Positions 7,254 through 16,327 are shown, numbered from the stretch's first letter. The stretch: DNA of 64,000 nucleotides from Saccharibacillus sp. O23 (GCF_002205895.1 NZ_NJDE01000025.1:124001-188000); one strand, 5' to 3'. A program made the numbers and translations. The notes: a model not told the origin generated them from the sequence alone.

Positions 7254-9140
7254 TCAAACCGCCGACTCGTCGACGTCCGATCCGTTGAACTGGCTCCGGT
7301 ACAAAGCGTAATAAGCGCCGCGCGCCGCCAGCAATTCTTCGTGCGTCCCCTGCTCGGCCGCCCGGCCGCCGTTCATGAACAAGATCTTGTCCGCGTCTTG
7401 GACGGTACTCAAGCGATGGGCGATCACGAAACTGGTGCGCCCTTTCATCAAGCTCCGCATAGCGGCTTGAATATGCATTTCCGTTCTCGTGTCGATGCTG
7501 CTGGTGGCTTCGTCGAGAATCAGGATCGCCGGATCGGCAAGCACCGCGCGGGCGATCGTCAGCAGCTGCCGCTGCCCGTGGCTCAGATTGCCGCCGCCCA
7601 TCGTCAGCTCGGAATCGTATCCTTTGGGCAGCGCGCGGATAAACGCGTCCGCGTTCGCAAGCCGCGCCGCCTGCTCGACTTCCGAGTCGGAAGCGTCCAG
7701 CCTTCCGTAACGAATATTGTCCCGAATCGTTCCGGCAAAAACGTAAGCGTCTTGAAGCACCATGCCCACGCTGCGACGCAGATCGTTTTTGTCCAGCTCG
7801 CGAATGTCCTGCCCGTCGATCCGGATAACGCCCGACGAGACTTCGTAGAAACGCGTCAGCAGGTTGACGATCGTCGTCTTGCCGGCTCCCGTAGGACCGA
7901 CGAGCGCGATCTTCTGACCGGGATTCGCCCGGAACGAGACGTCTTGCAGAATCAAGCGGTCCGGTCGGTACGCGAACGAGACTTGATCGAAGACCACTTC
8001 CCCGCGCACGGCGTTTCCGTTCAGCGCGCGTCCTTCCGACTCGTATTCGTTATCCAGATCCAGAATCTCGAATACCCGTTCCGCTCCCGCCACGCCGGAC
8101 TGGATCAGATTGTATTGGTTGGCCAGATCGCTGATCGGACGGCCGAACTGACGCGAATAATTCAAGAAGCTGACGATGACGCCGACGCTCGTCCAACCGT
8201 TCCAGACCATCCAGCCGCCGACGGCGGCGATCAGCGCGAAGCTGATATTGTTCAACATGTTCATGACCGGACCGACCAGGCCGGATACGATCTGCGCCCG
8301 GACGGCGGCACGGTTCAGCTCGCCGTTGATGCCGTCGAATTCCGCCTGCATCGCCGGTTCCCTGCGGAAGATCTGCACGGTGCGAAGACCGCCCACCGAC
8401 TCTTCGATCAGCCCGTTCAATGCGCCGAGGCGTTCCTGCTGCTGCTTGAAGCTTCGACGGGTAACCCCGGCGATCAAGCGCGTAGCCAGCATGACCAGCG
8501 GAATGGTAATCAAGCTGACCAACGTAAGCCGGATATCGAGGCGCAGCATGAAGATCAGCGATCCGATCACGACGATCAAGCTGGTGAGCATCTGCGTCAC
8601 CGTCTGATTCAACCCGTTCGATACGTTCTCGATATCGTTGGTATTGCGGCTCATCAACTCGCCGTGCGTTCGCGTGTCGAAAAAGAAAATCGGAAGCTGC
8701 TGATATTTGCGAAACAGGTCGCCGCGCAGCGATTGCAGCATCCGCTGGGCCACGCCGGTCATGACATACGCCTGAAGCCAAGAAGCGGCCGCTCCGGCCG
8801 CGTACAGACCGAGCAGCAGCACGCACAATCCCCACAATCCTTCCGAACGTCCCGGCGTGATGAAGCGGTCGATCGCCACTCCGAGCAGATAAGGGCTGAC
8901 CATCGTGACCAGAGCCGCCAGAATCGTCAAAGCGTAGACCAGAATCAAGCCGGCGCGCTGCCGATTCAGATAAGCCCATAAACGGCGCAGGGTCGCGCCC
9001 GTATCCCGAGCGCGCTCTTTCGGCTTCGGCATCCCTCGGCCCGGCCCGCCGCCCGGACCCGGCATCGGCAGGCCGCCTGACGGCTTATCCTGCCCGTTCC
9101 GGAACCGTCCGGACGTCTCCGTATGCGTTTCTCTAGGCAT
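7254..9140 (-). CDS. ABC exporter half-transporter, TM-NBD fusion (second subunit)
   Basis: The 628-residue protein has a Gly/Pro-rich N-terminal tail (about 1-45), a six-helix ABC_membrane domain (about 55-345) and an ATPase domain (about 390-620). Visible motifs are Walker A GPTGAGKTT, Q-loop VLQDAY, signature LSHGQRQ (Ser-His instead of Ser-Gly), Walker B AILILDEATSSID and switch His in IAHRLST. The preserved catalytic Glu and the partner below suggest a heterodimeric multidrug-type exporter of the YfiB/YfiC or BmrCD kind. Its ATG lies inside the last codons of the upstream gene (8-base overlap). Confidence 0.93.
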   Translation of the reverse strand: MPRETHTETSGRFRNGQDKPSGGLPMPGPGGGPGRGMPKPKERARDTGATLRRLWAYLNRQRAGLILVYALTILAALVTMVSPYLLGVAIDRFITPGRSEGLWGLCVLLLGLYAAGAAASWLQAYVMTGVAQRMLQSLRGDLFRKYQQLPIFFFDTRTHGELMSRNTNDIENVSNGLNQTVTQMLTSLIVVIGSLIFMLRLDIRLTLVSLITIPLVMLATRLIAGVTRRSFKQQQERLGALNGLIEESVGGLRTVQIFRREPAMQAEFDGINGELNRAAVRAQIVSGLVGPVMNMLNNISFALIAAVGGWMVWNGWTSVGVIVSFLNYSRQFGRPISDLANQYNLIQSGVAGAERVFEILDLDNEYESEGRALNGNAVRGEVVFDQVSFAYRPDRLILQDVSFRANPGQKIALVGPTGAGKTTIVNLLTRFYEVSSGVIRIDGQDIRELDKNDLRRSVGMVLQDAYVFAGTIRDNIRYGRLDASDSEVEQAARLANADAFIRALPKGYDSELTMGGGNLSHGQRQLLTIARAVLADPAILILDEATSSIDTRTEMHIQAAMRSLMKGRTSFVIAHRLSTVQDADKILFMNGGRAAEQGTHEELLAARGAYYALYRSQFNGSDVDESAV

Positions 9141-10872
9141 AAGCTTCTTCGCCTCCTTCCTTCTCCTGAGAGCGAAGAATATCCCGGTAGATGTCGCTGC
9201 TTTTCACCAATTCGTCATGCGTGCCCAGCGCCGCGATCCGTCCCCGGTCCATGACCAGAATCAGATCCGCGCCGCGCACGGCGGAGATTCGCTGCGCGAC
9301 GATCAGCTTCGTGGCGCCGGCCGCCTCCCGCTCCAACGCGGCTCTGATCTTGGCTTCCGTGGTCAAGTCCACGGCGCTGGTGCTGTCGTCGAGAATAAGC
9401 ACCGCCGGACGCAGCAGCAGCGCGCGCGCAATCGCGATCCGCTGTTTCTGGCCGCCGGACAGATTGACGCCTTTTTGCCCCAGACGCGTCTCGTAACCGT
9501 CCGGCATCCGTTCGATAAATTCATGCGCCTGAGCCGCCGCGGCCGCGCGGCGCACCTCTTCTTCCGAAGCGTCGGGACGCCCGAAACGAATATTGTCGGC
9601 GATCGTGCCGCTGAACAGATTCGCTTCTTGCAGCACGACGCCCACTTTGCTCCGCAGCGAAGACAAATCCGTCTCCGACACCCGCATGCCGTCGAGGCGC
9701 ACCTCGCCGGAACGCGGATCGTACAGACGGGGAATCAAGCTCACCAACGAAGTCTTGCCGGAACCCGTCGCGCCGAGAATGCCGAGCGTTTGTCCGGGAA
9801 GCAAGCTGAACGAAATATTATGAAGCGCAAGCTCGCCGCCTTGTTCGCCGTAGCCGAACGAGACGTTGTCGAAATCGATTCGGCCGCCGACAAAGGAAGC
9901 GGGGCGCGCCGCCGCGGGATTCTCGATATCCGGATGTTCGTCGAACACTTCGTTCACCCGGTCCGCCGAAGCTTTCGCCCGGGAAACGAAAGTCAGGATC
10001 ATCCCGACCGCGAGCATCGAGAACAGCAGTTGGCTGACGTAATTGATGTAAGCGACCAGCTCGCCCACCGCCAGATCGCCCGAACGGTTCAGCGCTCCTC
10101 CGTACCAGAGCACGGCCACGACGGCGATGTTCAGGATCAAAGTCATCACCGGCATGTTCAGCGCCATGATCCGCATCCCGCGAGTCATGATCGCGGTGTA
10201 ATCGCGGTTGACTTCGCCGAAACGTTCTTCTTCGTAATCCGAACGCACGAAGGCTTTGACGACGCGAATCCCGTTCAGGTTCTCCTGCAATCGGCCGTTC
10301 ACGCGGTCCAGACGCTTCTGCACGCCCGCGAACATCGGCAGCGAGAAACGTACGAGAAAGAACACGAACAGCAGCAGCAGCGGAACGGCGACCGCCAGAA
10401 TCGCCGTCAGCCGGAGATTGATCGAGATCGCCATCACCAGACTGCCGACGATCAGCATGGGCGAACGCACGAACATGCGCAGCAGCATCTGCACGAACGT
10501 CTGAAGCTGCGTGACATCGTTCGTGATGCGCGTGATCAGCGTGCCGGTCGGCAGCCGATCCAGATTGCGGAACGACAAAGACTGCGTTTTCTCGAACAAA
10601 GCTCCCCGCAGATCGCGTCCGAAGTTTTGCGAAGCGATGCTGGAATAGACGGTGCAGCCTACGCCTCCGATTACGCCGAGCAGCGCCGCGCCGAGCATCA
10701 ACAAGCCTGTTCGGCGAATCTCGCCGACGTCTCCCGCCGCGATCCCGTCATCCACGATCCGCTGCAGCAGGCGCGGCTGCATCAAGTCCATGACGACTTC
10801 CAGCACCATGAACAGAGGCGCCAGCAGCGCGGGCAGCCAGTACGGTTTGAGATATTTCGCTAAGCGTCCCAT
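9133..10872 (-). CDS. ABC exporter half-transporter, TM-NBD fusion (first subunit)
   Basis: A 579-residue ABC half-exporter: six membrane helices in residues 15-300, then an ATPase domain with Walker A GATGSGKTS, Q-loop VLQEAN, signature LSGGQKQ and Walker B AVLILDDSTSAVD. The residue after the Walker B Asp is Asp rather than Glu, and the switch position reads VAQRIS (Gln in place of His). This degenerate site is the known hallmark of one subunit of heterodimeric exporters, so it should pair with the downstream protein, whose site is intact. The ATG at 10872 follows GGGAGGAACC and overlaps the upstream small gene by 13 bases. Confidence 0.93.
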   Translation of the reverse strand: MGRLAKYLKPYWLPALLAPLFMVLEVVMDLMQPRLLQRIVDDGIAAGDVGEIRRTGLLMLGAALLGVIGGVGCTVYSSIASQNFGRDLRGALFEKTQSLSFRNLDRLPTGTLITRITNDVTQLQTFVQMLLRMFVRSPMLIVGSLVMAISINLRLTAILAVAVPLLLLFVFFLVRFSLPMFAGVQKRLDRVNGRLQENLNGIRVVKAFVRSDYEEERFGEVNRDYTAIMTRGMRIMALNMPVMTLILNIAVVAVLWYGGALNRSGDLAVGELVAYINYVSQLLFSMLAVGMILTFVSRAKASADRVNEVFDEHPDIENPAAARPASFVGGRIDFDNVSFGYGEQGGELALHNISFSLLPGQTLGILGATGSGKTSLVSLIPRLYDPRSGEVRLDGMRVSETDLSSLRSKVGVVLQEANLFSGTIADNIRFGRPDASEEEVRRAAAAAQAHEFIERMPDGYETRLGQKGVNLSGGQKQRIAIARALLLRPAVLILDDSTSAVDLTTEAKIRAALEREAAGATKLIVAQRISAVRGADLILVMDRGRIAALGTHDELVKSSDIYRDILRSQEKEGGEEAYA

Positions 10873-11258
10873 CCGTTCGGTTCCTCCCGTTCCACCGACA
10901 TCGTTTTCTTTTTCCGGGGCGACAAGGTTTTTTCCGGCTTTTCTTTTTCTACCTCTTCTTGTTCTTCGCGTCGGGATTCGCCGGCTCGCCGCCCTCCTCG
11001 GCCATGAACGCGTTCGCCGCATTCCGGCTTCCCGTGCAGTTCGAAGACCTGAATAAATTCCTGCATGACGGCGTCGATCGCTTTCAATTCGCCGGCGATG
11101 ACCGGACGGATACTTTCGAAAGCCTGCTCTTCCAACTGGGCGGCCAACGTGCGGCGGCGCAGTTCCAAGCGTTCCAGAAAATGCAGCGCGCGTCCCCGCC
11201 GGAACGTCTGCGCGCCTTCGCTTCGACCGCGGCGGCCGTGTTCCGTTTCTTCCTTCAT
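10860..11258 (-). CDS. Small hypothetical protein leading the ABC exporter operon
   Basis: The 132-residue product starts after a very strong site (AAGGAGG, 8 bases to ATG). It has an Arg/Gly-rich start, a predicted helical core (TFRRGRALHFLERLELRRR to VMQEFIQVFELHG, about residues 18-75) and a highly charged Glu/Lys/Arg tail. There is no membrane segment and no helix-turn-helix that I can recognise. It overlaps the first exporter gene by 13 bases, so it is co-translated with it and may be an accessory or regulatory protein for the transporter. The function is unknown. Confidence 0.75.
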   Translation of the reverse strand: MKEETEHGRRGRSEGAQTFRRGRALHFLERLELRRRTLAAQLEEQAFESIRPVIAGELKAIDAVMQEFIQVFELHGKPECGERVHGRGGRRAGESRREEQEEVEKEKPEKTLSPRKKKTMSVEREEPNGWDA

Positions 11259-11300
11259 GTCTTAGGCCTCCTTGCTCGGATGATAATATGTATGCCGATG

Positions 11301-11335
11301 TATACAAATGTATTCATACTTGTGCTTATTGTCAA
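11301..11335 (-). promoter_or_regulatory. ABC exporter operon promoter with palindromic operator candidate
   Basis: TTGACA (11330-11335), 17 bases and TACATT (11307-11312) on the minus strand form the promoter. The -10 region lies in an inverted repeat: ATACA TT TGTAT followed by the palindrome TGTATACA, with a further CATACAT downstream. Such ATGTATACAT-type repeats over a -10 box are typical repressor sites (PadR/MarR/GntR-like); no matching regulator gene is adjacent. Confidence 0.6.
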
Positions 11336-11372
11336 TTCGCCTTCGGTAAGAAATGCGCACAAAGAAGCACGC

Positions 11373-11401
11373 AAAAAAGAGACCGCGCGAGCGGTCTCTT
11401 C
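11373..11401 (-). terminator. Terminator of fur
   Basis: AGAGACCGC / GCGGTCTCT stem (11378-11386 and 11391-11399) followed on the minus strand by TTTTTT. It starts about 45 bases after the fur stop. Confidence 0.85.
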
Positions 11402-11444
11402 GATCTTTCCATGCTTGTGTTGTTCGACGCCGCTCGCGCGGCGA

Positions 11445-11924
11445 TCAAGAAGCCGTCTCGCAATGCCGGCGGCAGTCGCCGTGCTTGCAGGACGAGAACG
11501 TTCCGATAAAGTCGAGACGATGATCCGATACGTCGAATCCGTATTCGCGCTGCACGCGCTGTTCCAGCTCCGTCAGCCAATCGTCCTGAATCTCTTCCAC
11601 TTCGCCGCAGATCGAGCAGATCATATGATGATGCATGTGCATATGTCCTTCGCTGCGAAGATCGAAGCGCGCCACGCCGTCTCCGAAGTTCATTTTTTCG
11701 ACGATATGGAGATCGGTAAGCAATTCCAGCGTCCGATACACCGTCGCCAGCCCGATTTCCGGGAAACGTTCTTTGACTCGCATATATACGTCTTCCGCAC
11801 TCATATGATCGCGCTCGTGTTCCAATAATACGCGCATCGTCGCTTCGCGTTGAACAGTCGATTTATAACCTTTGGCAATCATTTGCTGCTTCATGGATTT
11901 AAGTTGTTCTTCCACGCTAATCAA
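11445..11924 (-). CDS. fur: Ferric uptake regulator Fur
   Basis: A 159-residue Fur-family repressor. Residues 15-80 form the winged helix, with TVQREATMRVLLEHE and PEIGLATVYRTLELLTDLHIVEKMNFGDG closely matching B. subtilis Fur; the metal-sensing His cluster HMHMHHHMICSICG and a second Cys pair (SSCKHGDC) make the structural zinc site. The match to Fur is clearly better than to PerR or Zur (LTDLHIVEKMNFGDGVARFDLR). It is 10 residues longer than usual at the C-terminus. A PerR-type box lies upstream, as for B. subtilis fur. Confidence 0.92.
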   Translation of the reverse strand: MISVEEQLKSMKQQMIAKGYKSTVQREATMRVLLEHERDHMSAEDVYMRVKERFPEIGLATVYRTLELLTDLHIVEKMNFGDGVARFDLRSEGHMHMHHHMICSICGEVEEIQDDWLTELEQRVQREYGFDVSDHRLDFIGTFSSCKHGDCRRHCETAS

Positions 11925-11993
11925 GATTTTCGAACCTCCTTTGAACTTCTATGCTGTATTTTTCCAGTTCGTCGAGTTCACCATATTCTTTAT

Positions 11994-12008
11994 TTAGAAT
12001 GATTATAA
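11994..12008 (-). promoter_or_regulatory. PerR-box candidate upstream of fur
   Basis: TTATAATCATTCTAA on the minus strand matches the PerR consensus TTATAATNATTATAA at all but one fixed position. It sits 70 bases before the fur ATG and just downstream of a possible promoter (TTGCGA, 17 bases, TATTAT). PerR control of fur is known in B. subtilis. Confidence 0.65.
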
Positions 12009-12108
12009 TTTAATAATAACGCAAATAAAGAAAATTCGCAAAGATTTTTATCACATTCGTTCAGAAGAACTTCAAATTCTTCCTTCCCCGATGTCCTTCC
12101 CGGACAGA

Positions 12109-12173
12109 CAAAAAACGAACCGCGCGCAGCCGAATCGTGAAGATCCGCGCTTTCGGACGGTTCGTTTTCGAAC
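12109..12173 (-). terminator. Probable terminator of the epimerase-like gene
   Basis: AAAACGAACCG / CGGTTCGTTTT arms enclose a branched inner hairpin; on the minus strand a T run follows. It lies 60 bases beyond the stop at 12232. The long loop makes it less certain than the other terminators. Confidence 0.6.
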
Positions 12174-12231
12174 AAATCCATCATCGTATCCGCTTTGCCC
12201 GGCTTCGCGCCGAACTTTTCGGATCGTTCTT

Positions 12232-13791
12232 TTACCCTTCGGCTTTCGCGGACGGAACGGTACTTACGGAACCGCCTGCTTTTTTGGACGTGCTGGACTT
12301 GCCCAAGTTGCCTCGGCGCTCCAGATGTTTGCGGAACGCGTACATCACGATCAGATGCAGCTTCGCCTGCGTGTACTTGTACAAGAACCACGGCATGGAA
12401 GGCATATAGTCATGAATCGCCACGACGCAATCGCTGGAACCCGGAATCATCAGGAATTCGAGACGTCCGTGATGGGCGTCTTTCGCATTGGCGAACATGC
12501 CGCCGGTAATCCGGTAGACCGCCCGGTCTCCGTCGCTTCGGGAAGCGTCGTAGGTCAGCTCCAGAATCGGCCGGCTGAAGAAACGAATATAAATCCGGTT
12601 CACGCCGTCTTCGCCGGTCTCGGTACGGACGAACGGACGCAGCGCTTTGCCCAGCCATTCGATATAATACTCGCCCGCCCACTGCGCATTGCGTCCTTCG
12701 GGAAGCGTCACGCGTTGAACGGAACGCACATCGGCTTTTTGCACGCTTTTTTCGTCGGACTTCGGCTTGGACTCTTCGCTGCGCGAAGATTCACGTTCTT
12801 TGCGCTCGGATTCTTCTTTTTTCTTTTTCTCTTCTTCCAACGACTTTTTCGCCGCTTCTTTGAACGTCAGGCGACCGTCGCTGATGCCTTCGACTTTGAG
12901 GTCGGGATGCGCGACCATCGGATGAATCAGGCTTTCGATCAGCGGGTAAGCCATCTCGCGCGGCGCTCCGGTCACCAGCGTTACCCACAATCTCGATAAT
13001 TTCACGGTGAGAAGCGGAATATCGATAAAACGCCGTTCGACGCCCAGCACGTCCGCCATCTGCATCATCATTTCTTTGTAGCTCATCACGTCGGGGCCGC
13101 CCACGTCGACCGGGCGTCCGCACACTTTTTCGTTGCCCAAGCTGTTCTTGAGCGAGTTCAGCACGTCGTCGAGCGCGATCGCGTGCGTCTTCGTACGCGT
13201 CCAGATCGGCAGCGACATGACCGGCAGCCGCTGAACGAGCTTGTACAGGATCGGGAACGAAGACCCTTGCGGCCCGACGATCAATCCGGCGCGTATGGTC
13301 GTGACCGGCACGCCGGACGATTCCAGAATCCGCTGAACTTCGAGGCGGCTTCTCAAGTGGCGGGACAGCTCTTCTTCGGGCACGCCGTCCGGCACGATGC
13401 CGCTTAAGTAAACGATCTGCTTGATTCCGTTCTTCCGCGCCGCGCGGGCGAAATGATCGGCCAGAATCGCGTCCATGTCTTCGAAATCGCCCTGCGTCAG
13501 CTTGGCGGTCGGCATCATCGAGTGAATCAGGTAAAACGCGTAGTCCGCGCCTTGCAGCGCCTTCAGCGCGTCGTCCATCGAATAGAAATCGCAGCTTCGC
13601 CATTCCACGTGCTCTTCATCCTCGTGCGAGCTTCCGTGGCGGGACAGCGCGATGATATCGTAATCTTCTTTGAGCTTGCGCATCAGGTTGTGACCGATAT
13701 AGCCGCTGGCTCCGGTCAGAATGACCCGCGGACGCTCTTGAGGATTTTCCGAAAGCTCCGTGCGGGGTTGGTTGTCCGTCTCCTTATCCAT
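12232..13791 (-). CDS. NAD(P)-binding atypical SDR / nucleoside-diphosphate-sugar epimerase-like protein
   Basis: This 519-residue protein has an N-terminal Rossmann domain (about 20-260) with VILTGASGYIGHNL as dinucleotide motif and an NmrA-like layout (VVEWRSCDF, QIVYLSGIVPDG, TTIRAGLIVGPQG). Residues 305-365 are a Lys/Glu/Ser-rich linker. The C-terminal domain (about 370-490) has the DUF2867 look (YYIEWLGKALRPFVRTETGEDG, ITGGMFAN, GRLEFLMIPGSSDCVVAIHDYMPSMPWFLYKYTQ). The catalytic Tyr-Lys pair of classical SDRs is not evident, usual in this branch. Monocistronic; the role is unknown. Confidence 0.83.
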   Translation of the reverse strand: MDKETDNQPRTELSENPQERPRVILTGASGYIGHNLMRKLKEDYDIIALSRHGSSHEDEEHVEWRSCDFYSMDDALKALQGADYAFYLIHSMMPTAKLTQGDFEDMDAILADHFARAARKNGIKQIVYLSGIVPDGVPEEELSRHLRSRLEVQRILESSGVPVTTIRAGLIVGPQGSSFPILYKLVQRLPVMSLPIWTRTKTHAIALDDVLNSLKNSLGNEKVCGRPVDVGGPDVMSYKEMMMQMADVLGVERRFIDIPLLTVKLSRLWVTLVTGAPREMAYPLIESLIHPMVAHPDLKVEGISDGRLTFKEAAKKSLEEEKKKKEESERKERESSRSEESKPKSDEKSVQKADVRSVQRVTLPEGRNAQWAGEYYIEWLGKALRPFVRTETGEDGVNRIYIRFFSRPILELTYDASRSDGDRAVYRITGGMFANAKDAHHGRLEFLMIPGSSDCVVAIHDYMPSMPWFLYKYTQAKLHLIVMYAFRKHLERRGNLGKSSTSKKAGGSVSTVPSAKAEG

Positions 13792-13904
13792 ATCGCACCT
13801 CTTCGCGTAAGATTGGCTCGGCTGTTTCGGCTTCTTGCCGAACGGCCCGGAACGTCCGACCGACGCCGGACCTTCCTCTGTTGTTCATTACCCTCTCTTA
13901 CGAA

Positions 13905-13964
13905 AAAGAACCCAGTTCCCCGAAGCTCCGCAAGATGCCGCGAAGTCGGGAAAAGGGTTCTTGC
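13905..13964 (-). terminator. Probable terminator after the metallophosphoesterase gene
   Basis: AAGAACCC / GGGTTCTT arms with an internal CGGGAA/TTCCCCG-type stem; the minus strand continues into TTTTT. About 60 bases beyond the stop at 14027. A second hairpin (GCGAAAGCC / GGCTTTCGC, 13979-14006) lies between them without a T run. Confidence 0.6.
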
Positions 13965-14026
13965 GCCAAAAGCAGGACGCGAAAGCCAAGGAAGACGGCT
14001 TTCGCGAAACGGTCCGCGGCTTCGGC

Positions 14027-14758
14027 TCAATCTTGAAGACCGCGATAACGCCCAGTTCTCAGCTCGCGCGCGTAAGGTTCCAGATCCGGCATGCCGACCT
14101 CTTCGGCCATACGGATCGCCCGCTCGATATCGTAAGGGACGCGCGCGAAAGTCAGGTCGAGGCGCGTTCTGCGCGTCTCGCCGAGATCGCCTTCCAAGAC
14201 GGCGTAGGAAGCCTGCGTCATATCGAGCGGGTTCCCTACGCTGCCCGCGTTGAACAGCATTCGGCCGTCCATATGCTGCATGTAGGCGTTATGAATGTCT
14301 CCGTAACCGGCCACGTCGGCTTTTAACGGTTCCGCGCTAAGATCGGAAGCTTCGAACAAACTGAGCTTGCGCCCGTAATCGTCCCACGGCTGCACGCGTT
14401 CGTATACGCTTCGCGGAGAAGCATGGAACAGCCTGACGTACCGGCCGCCCATCCGGAATTCGATCGAAAACGGCAGCGCCCGCAAATCGGCCATCCTTTT
14501 CTCGCCGAGCAGCCGTTGATGCCACTTCAGCGTCTCGAATTCCGTCGGCTGCACCAGAAATTCTTCCCAGTTGCCGCGCACGATATGACGGCAGCGTTCA
14601 AACGCCAGATCGACGACAAGGTCCGAACTCGGTCCTTTGCCGACCAGATCGCCCAAACAATAGATTTCTTCGATTCCGCGGCTCTCGATATCTTCGAGCA
14701 CCGCTTCGAACGCCGGAAGATTGCCGTGAATATCGGAGATGATCGCAAGTTTGCCCAT
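14027..14758 (-). CDS. Metallophosphoesterase (calcineurin-like, YfcE/MJ0936 type)
   Basis: The 243-residue protein carries the metal-site motifs in order: SDIHGN (8-13), GDLVGKGP (36-43), GNWEEF, a His in RLFHASP and GDIHNAYM, then NAGSVGNP. This matches single-domain calcineurin-like phosphoesterases with a dinuclear metal centre. Substrates in the family range from cyclic nucleotides to Ap4A; none can be chosen from the sequence. It lies 48 bases downstream of a GNAT gene and may share its transcript with the methyltransferase-GNAT pair. Confidence 0.9.
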   Translation of the reverse strand: MGKLAIISDIHGNLPAFEAVLEDIESRGIEEIYCLGDLVGKGPSSDLVVDLAFERCRHIVRGNWEEFLVQPTEFETLKWHQRLLGEKRMADLRALPFSIEFRMGGRYVRLFHASPRSVYERVQPWDDYGRKLSLFEASDLSAEPLKADVAGYGDIHNAYMQHMDGRMLFNAGSVGNPLDMTQASYAVLEGDLGETRRTRLDLTFARVPYDIERAIRMAEEVGMPDLEPYARELRTGRYRGLQD

Positions 14759-14806
14759 CGGTAATCCTCCGTTTTCTTGAAATATGAAGAGGCGGACGGC
14801 CCGCGA

Positions 14807-15397
14807 TCAGAAATCGATCCCGCGAATCTTCGCGAAAACCATCTCGTTCACCAGCGTGCCGTCTTCTTCCCGCACCCAATTGCGCAGAACGCCTTCCAGC
14901 GTAAATCCGGCCCGCTCGGCTACCGCCGCGCTTTTGAGATTGCGGTCGTCGCAACGAATCTCGATTCGGTTCGCGTCCAAGAAACGGGCCGCGTAATCGG
15001 TCAGTCCGTGCACGGCTTCGGTAACGAGGCCTTCGCCCGCCCGGGAAGTGCGGATCCAATAGCCGATCTCGAACCGGCGTACGTCCCAGTTCATCCGATG
15101 CAGACCGCTGCTGCCCAGAATCCGTCCCGTGGCGCGATCGGTCATCAGCATCATCATGTCGCTTCGATCCAGAAAATGCAGCCTTCTTCGGCGCACCAGC
15201 GCCTCCGTTTCTTCCGGCTTCGGAAGCACCCGCGCGAACGGCATGAACGGCGCCAGCTCTTTCTGGCTTTCGCGGATCGCCGCGTTCAGCTCCGCTCCGT
15301 CGCCGGGACGGGGCGCACGAATCAGCAGACGCTCCGTTTCGAATGCTTCGGGAAAATCCAGCATGATCGGATCGATTCGGGTATTATTGGCTTTCAA
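14807..15397 (-). CDS. GNAT acetyltransferase, RimJ/RimL type
   Basis: A protein of 196 residues from a TTG start. It has the RimJ-type pattern FETERLLIRAP at the start, GSSGLHRMNWDVRRFEIGYWI, the acetyl-CoA loop RTSRAGEGLVTEAV, and the C-terminal NLKSAAVAERAGFTLEGVLRN. Members acetylate ribosomal protein N-termini or other primary amines; here the target is unknown. I chose TTG at 15397 because GAAGGAGAG lies 8 bases upstream, whereas the first in-frame ATG (15364) has no ribosome-binding site. It overlaps the upstream methyltransferase by 14 bases, so the two are coupled. Confidence 0.85.
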   Translation of the reverse strand: MKANNTRIDPIMLDFPEAFETERLLIRAPRPGDGAELNAAIRESQKELAPFMPFARVLPKPEETEALVRRRRLHFLDRSDMMMLMTDRATGRILGSSGLHRMNWDVRRFEIGYWIRTSRAGEGLVTEAVHGLTDYAARFLDANRIEIRCDDRNLKSAAVAERAGFTLEGVLRNWVREEDGTLVNEMVFAKIRGIDF

Positions 15398-16220
15398 CAG
15401 GTTTCTCTCCTTCGCCGCGCCGCCGGACGACCAGATGCAGATGCTCCGTCGCATCGCGGTACTGCGGCGCTTCGCAAGTCTCGGAAGCGGCGCGAAGCAG
15501 GTTATCGTAAGCCGGACGGTCTTCTTCGTACAATCGATAGACTTCCCGTCTCAATCCGGCCAGAAATCCTTCCGCCCCGGCGTACGTCACCAGTTCGAGC
15601 CCCGCTTCTTCGATCTCGCGCAGCGCTCTCGGCGGCGTCGTAAAATAACATTCCGTAAATCCACGTTCCGTATCCAAGCTCTGCTCGTCGAAATAAGCAT
15701 ACAGATGGTCTCGATCGCGAAAAGTCTCGCTGAACTCCGATACGCCGGCTTTGAGCGTTCCCCACGAATTGATATAGGACAATACGGCCGTACCGCCCGG
15801 CTTCAAGATCCGAGCGGTCTGACGCAGCACTTCGAGCCGCTGCTCGCGGTCGATCAGATGATACAGCGGTCCCATGACCAGCGCCGCGTCGTAACGTCGT
15901 TCTTCCAGCGTATGCATCCGGACCGCATTTTCGCAGATGTACGCGTCGGCTTCGTAACCGGCTTCGCCGATCTTCGCGCGCGCGATGTCCAGCTCTTTCT
16001 CGGACAATTCGAACAGCGTGACGTCGTACCCCCGGCGAAGCAGTTCGAGCGCGTAACGTCCGGGGCCCGAACCGATATCGCAGACCGATCCTTCTTGCGG
16101 AAAATAACTGTCGATCAACCATAACGTGCTGGCCATCTCTACCGCATTGTACGGATTGTTCAGCCGATCCCATTCCCGCTCCGCCTGTTCGTCGTAATAC
16201 GCTTTGACATGTTCGCTCAT
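15384..16220 (-). CDS. Class I SAM-dependent methyltransferase
   Basis: A 278-residue methyltransferase with motif I VCDIGSGPGRYALELLRRGYDV (glycine-rich SAM loop near residue 50), the motif II acidic end ELSEKEL, and the post-motif ALVMGPLYHLIDREQR, then ILKPGGTAVLSYI. It resembles UbiE/Methyltransf_11-25 small-molecule methyltransferases; the substrate is unknown. The ATG follows GGGGGAGCG. It heads an overlapping pair with the RimJ-like GNAT. Confidence 0.88.
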   Translation of the reverse strand: MSEHVKAYYDEQAEREWDRLNNPYNAVEMASTLWLIDSYFPQEGSVCDIGSGPGRYALELLRRGYDVTLFELSEKELDIARAKIGEAGYEADAYICENAVRMHTLEERRYDAALVMGPLYHLIDREQRLEVLRQTARILKPGGTAVLSYINSWGTLKAGVSEFSETFRDRDHLYAYFDEQSLDTERGFTECYFTTPPRALREIEEAGLELVTYAGAEGFLAGLRREVYRLYEEDRPAYDNLLRAASETCEAPQYRDATEHLHLVVRRRGEGEKPVESQ

Positions 16221-16327
16221 CTTTCGCTCCCCCGTTCGTTTGATCGCTCGGTAAATATTTCTTCAGCGTAAACGCCAAACGAACGGCGGGCTATAAATGA
16301 GGTCACATTCGGAAACGAGCGCAATCT

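Noticed and set aside
16220-16327. Inverted repeat CGTTCGTTT / AAACGAACG upstream of the methyltransferase gene
   Set aside because: Long loop and no T run; may be chance. It is not a terminator and no regulator is indicated.
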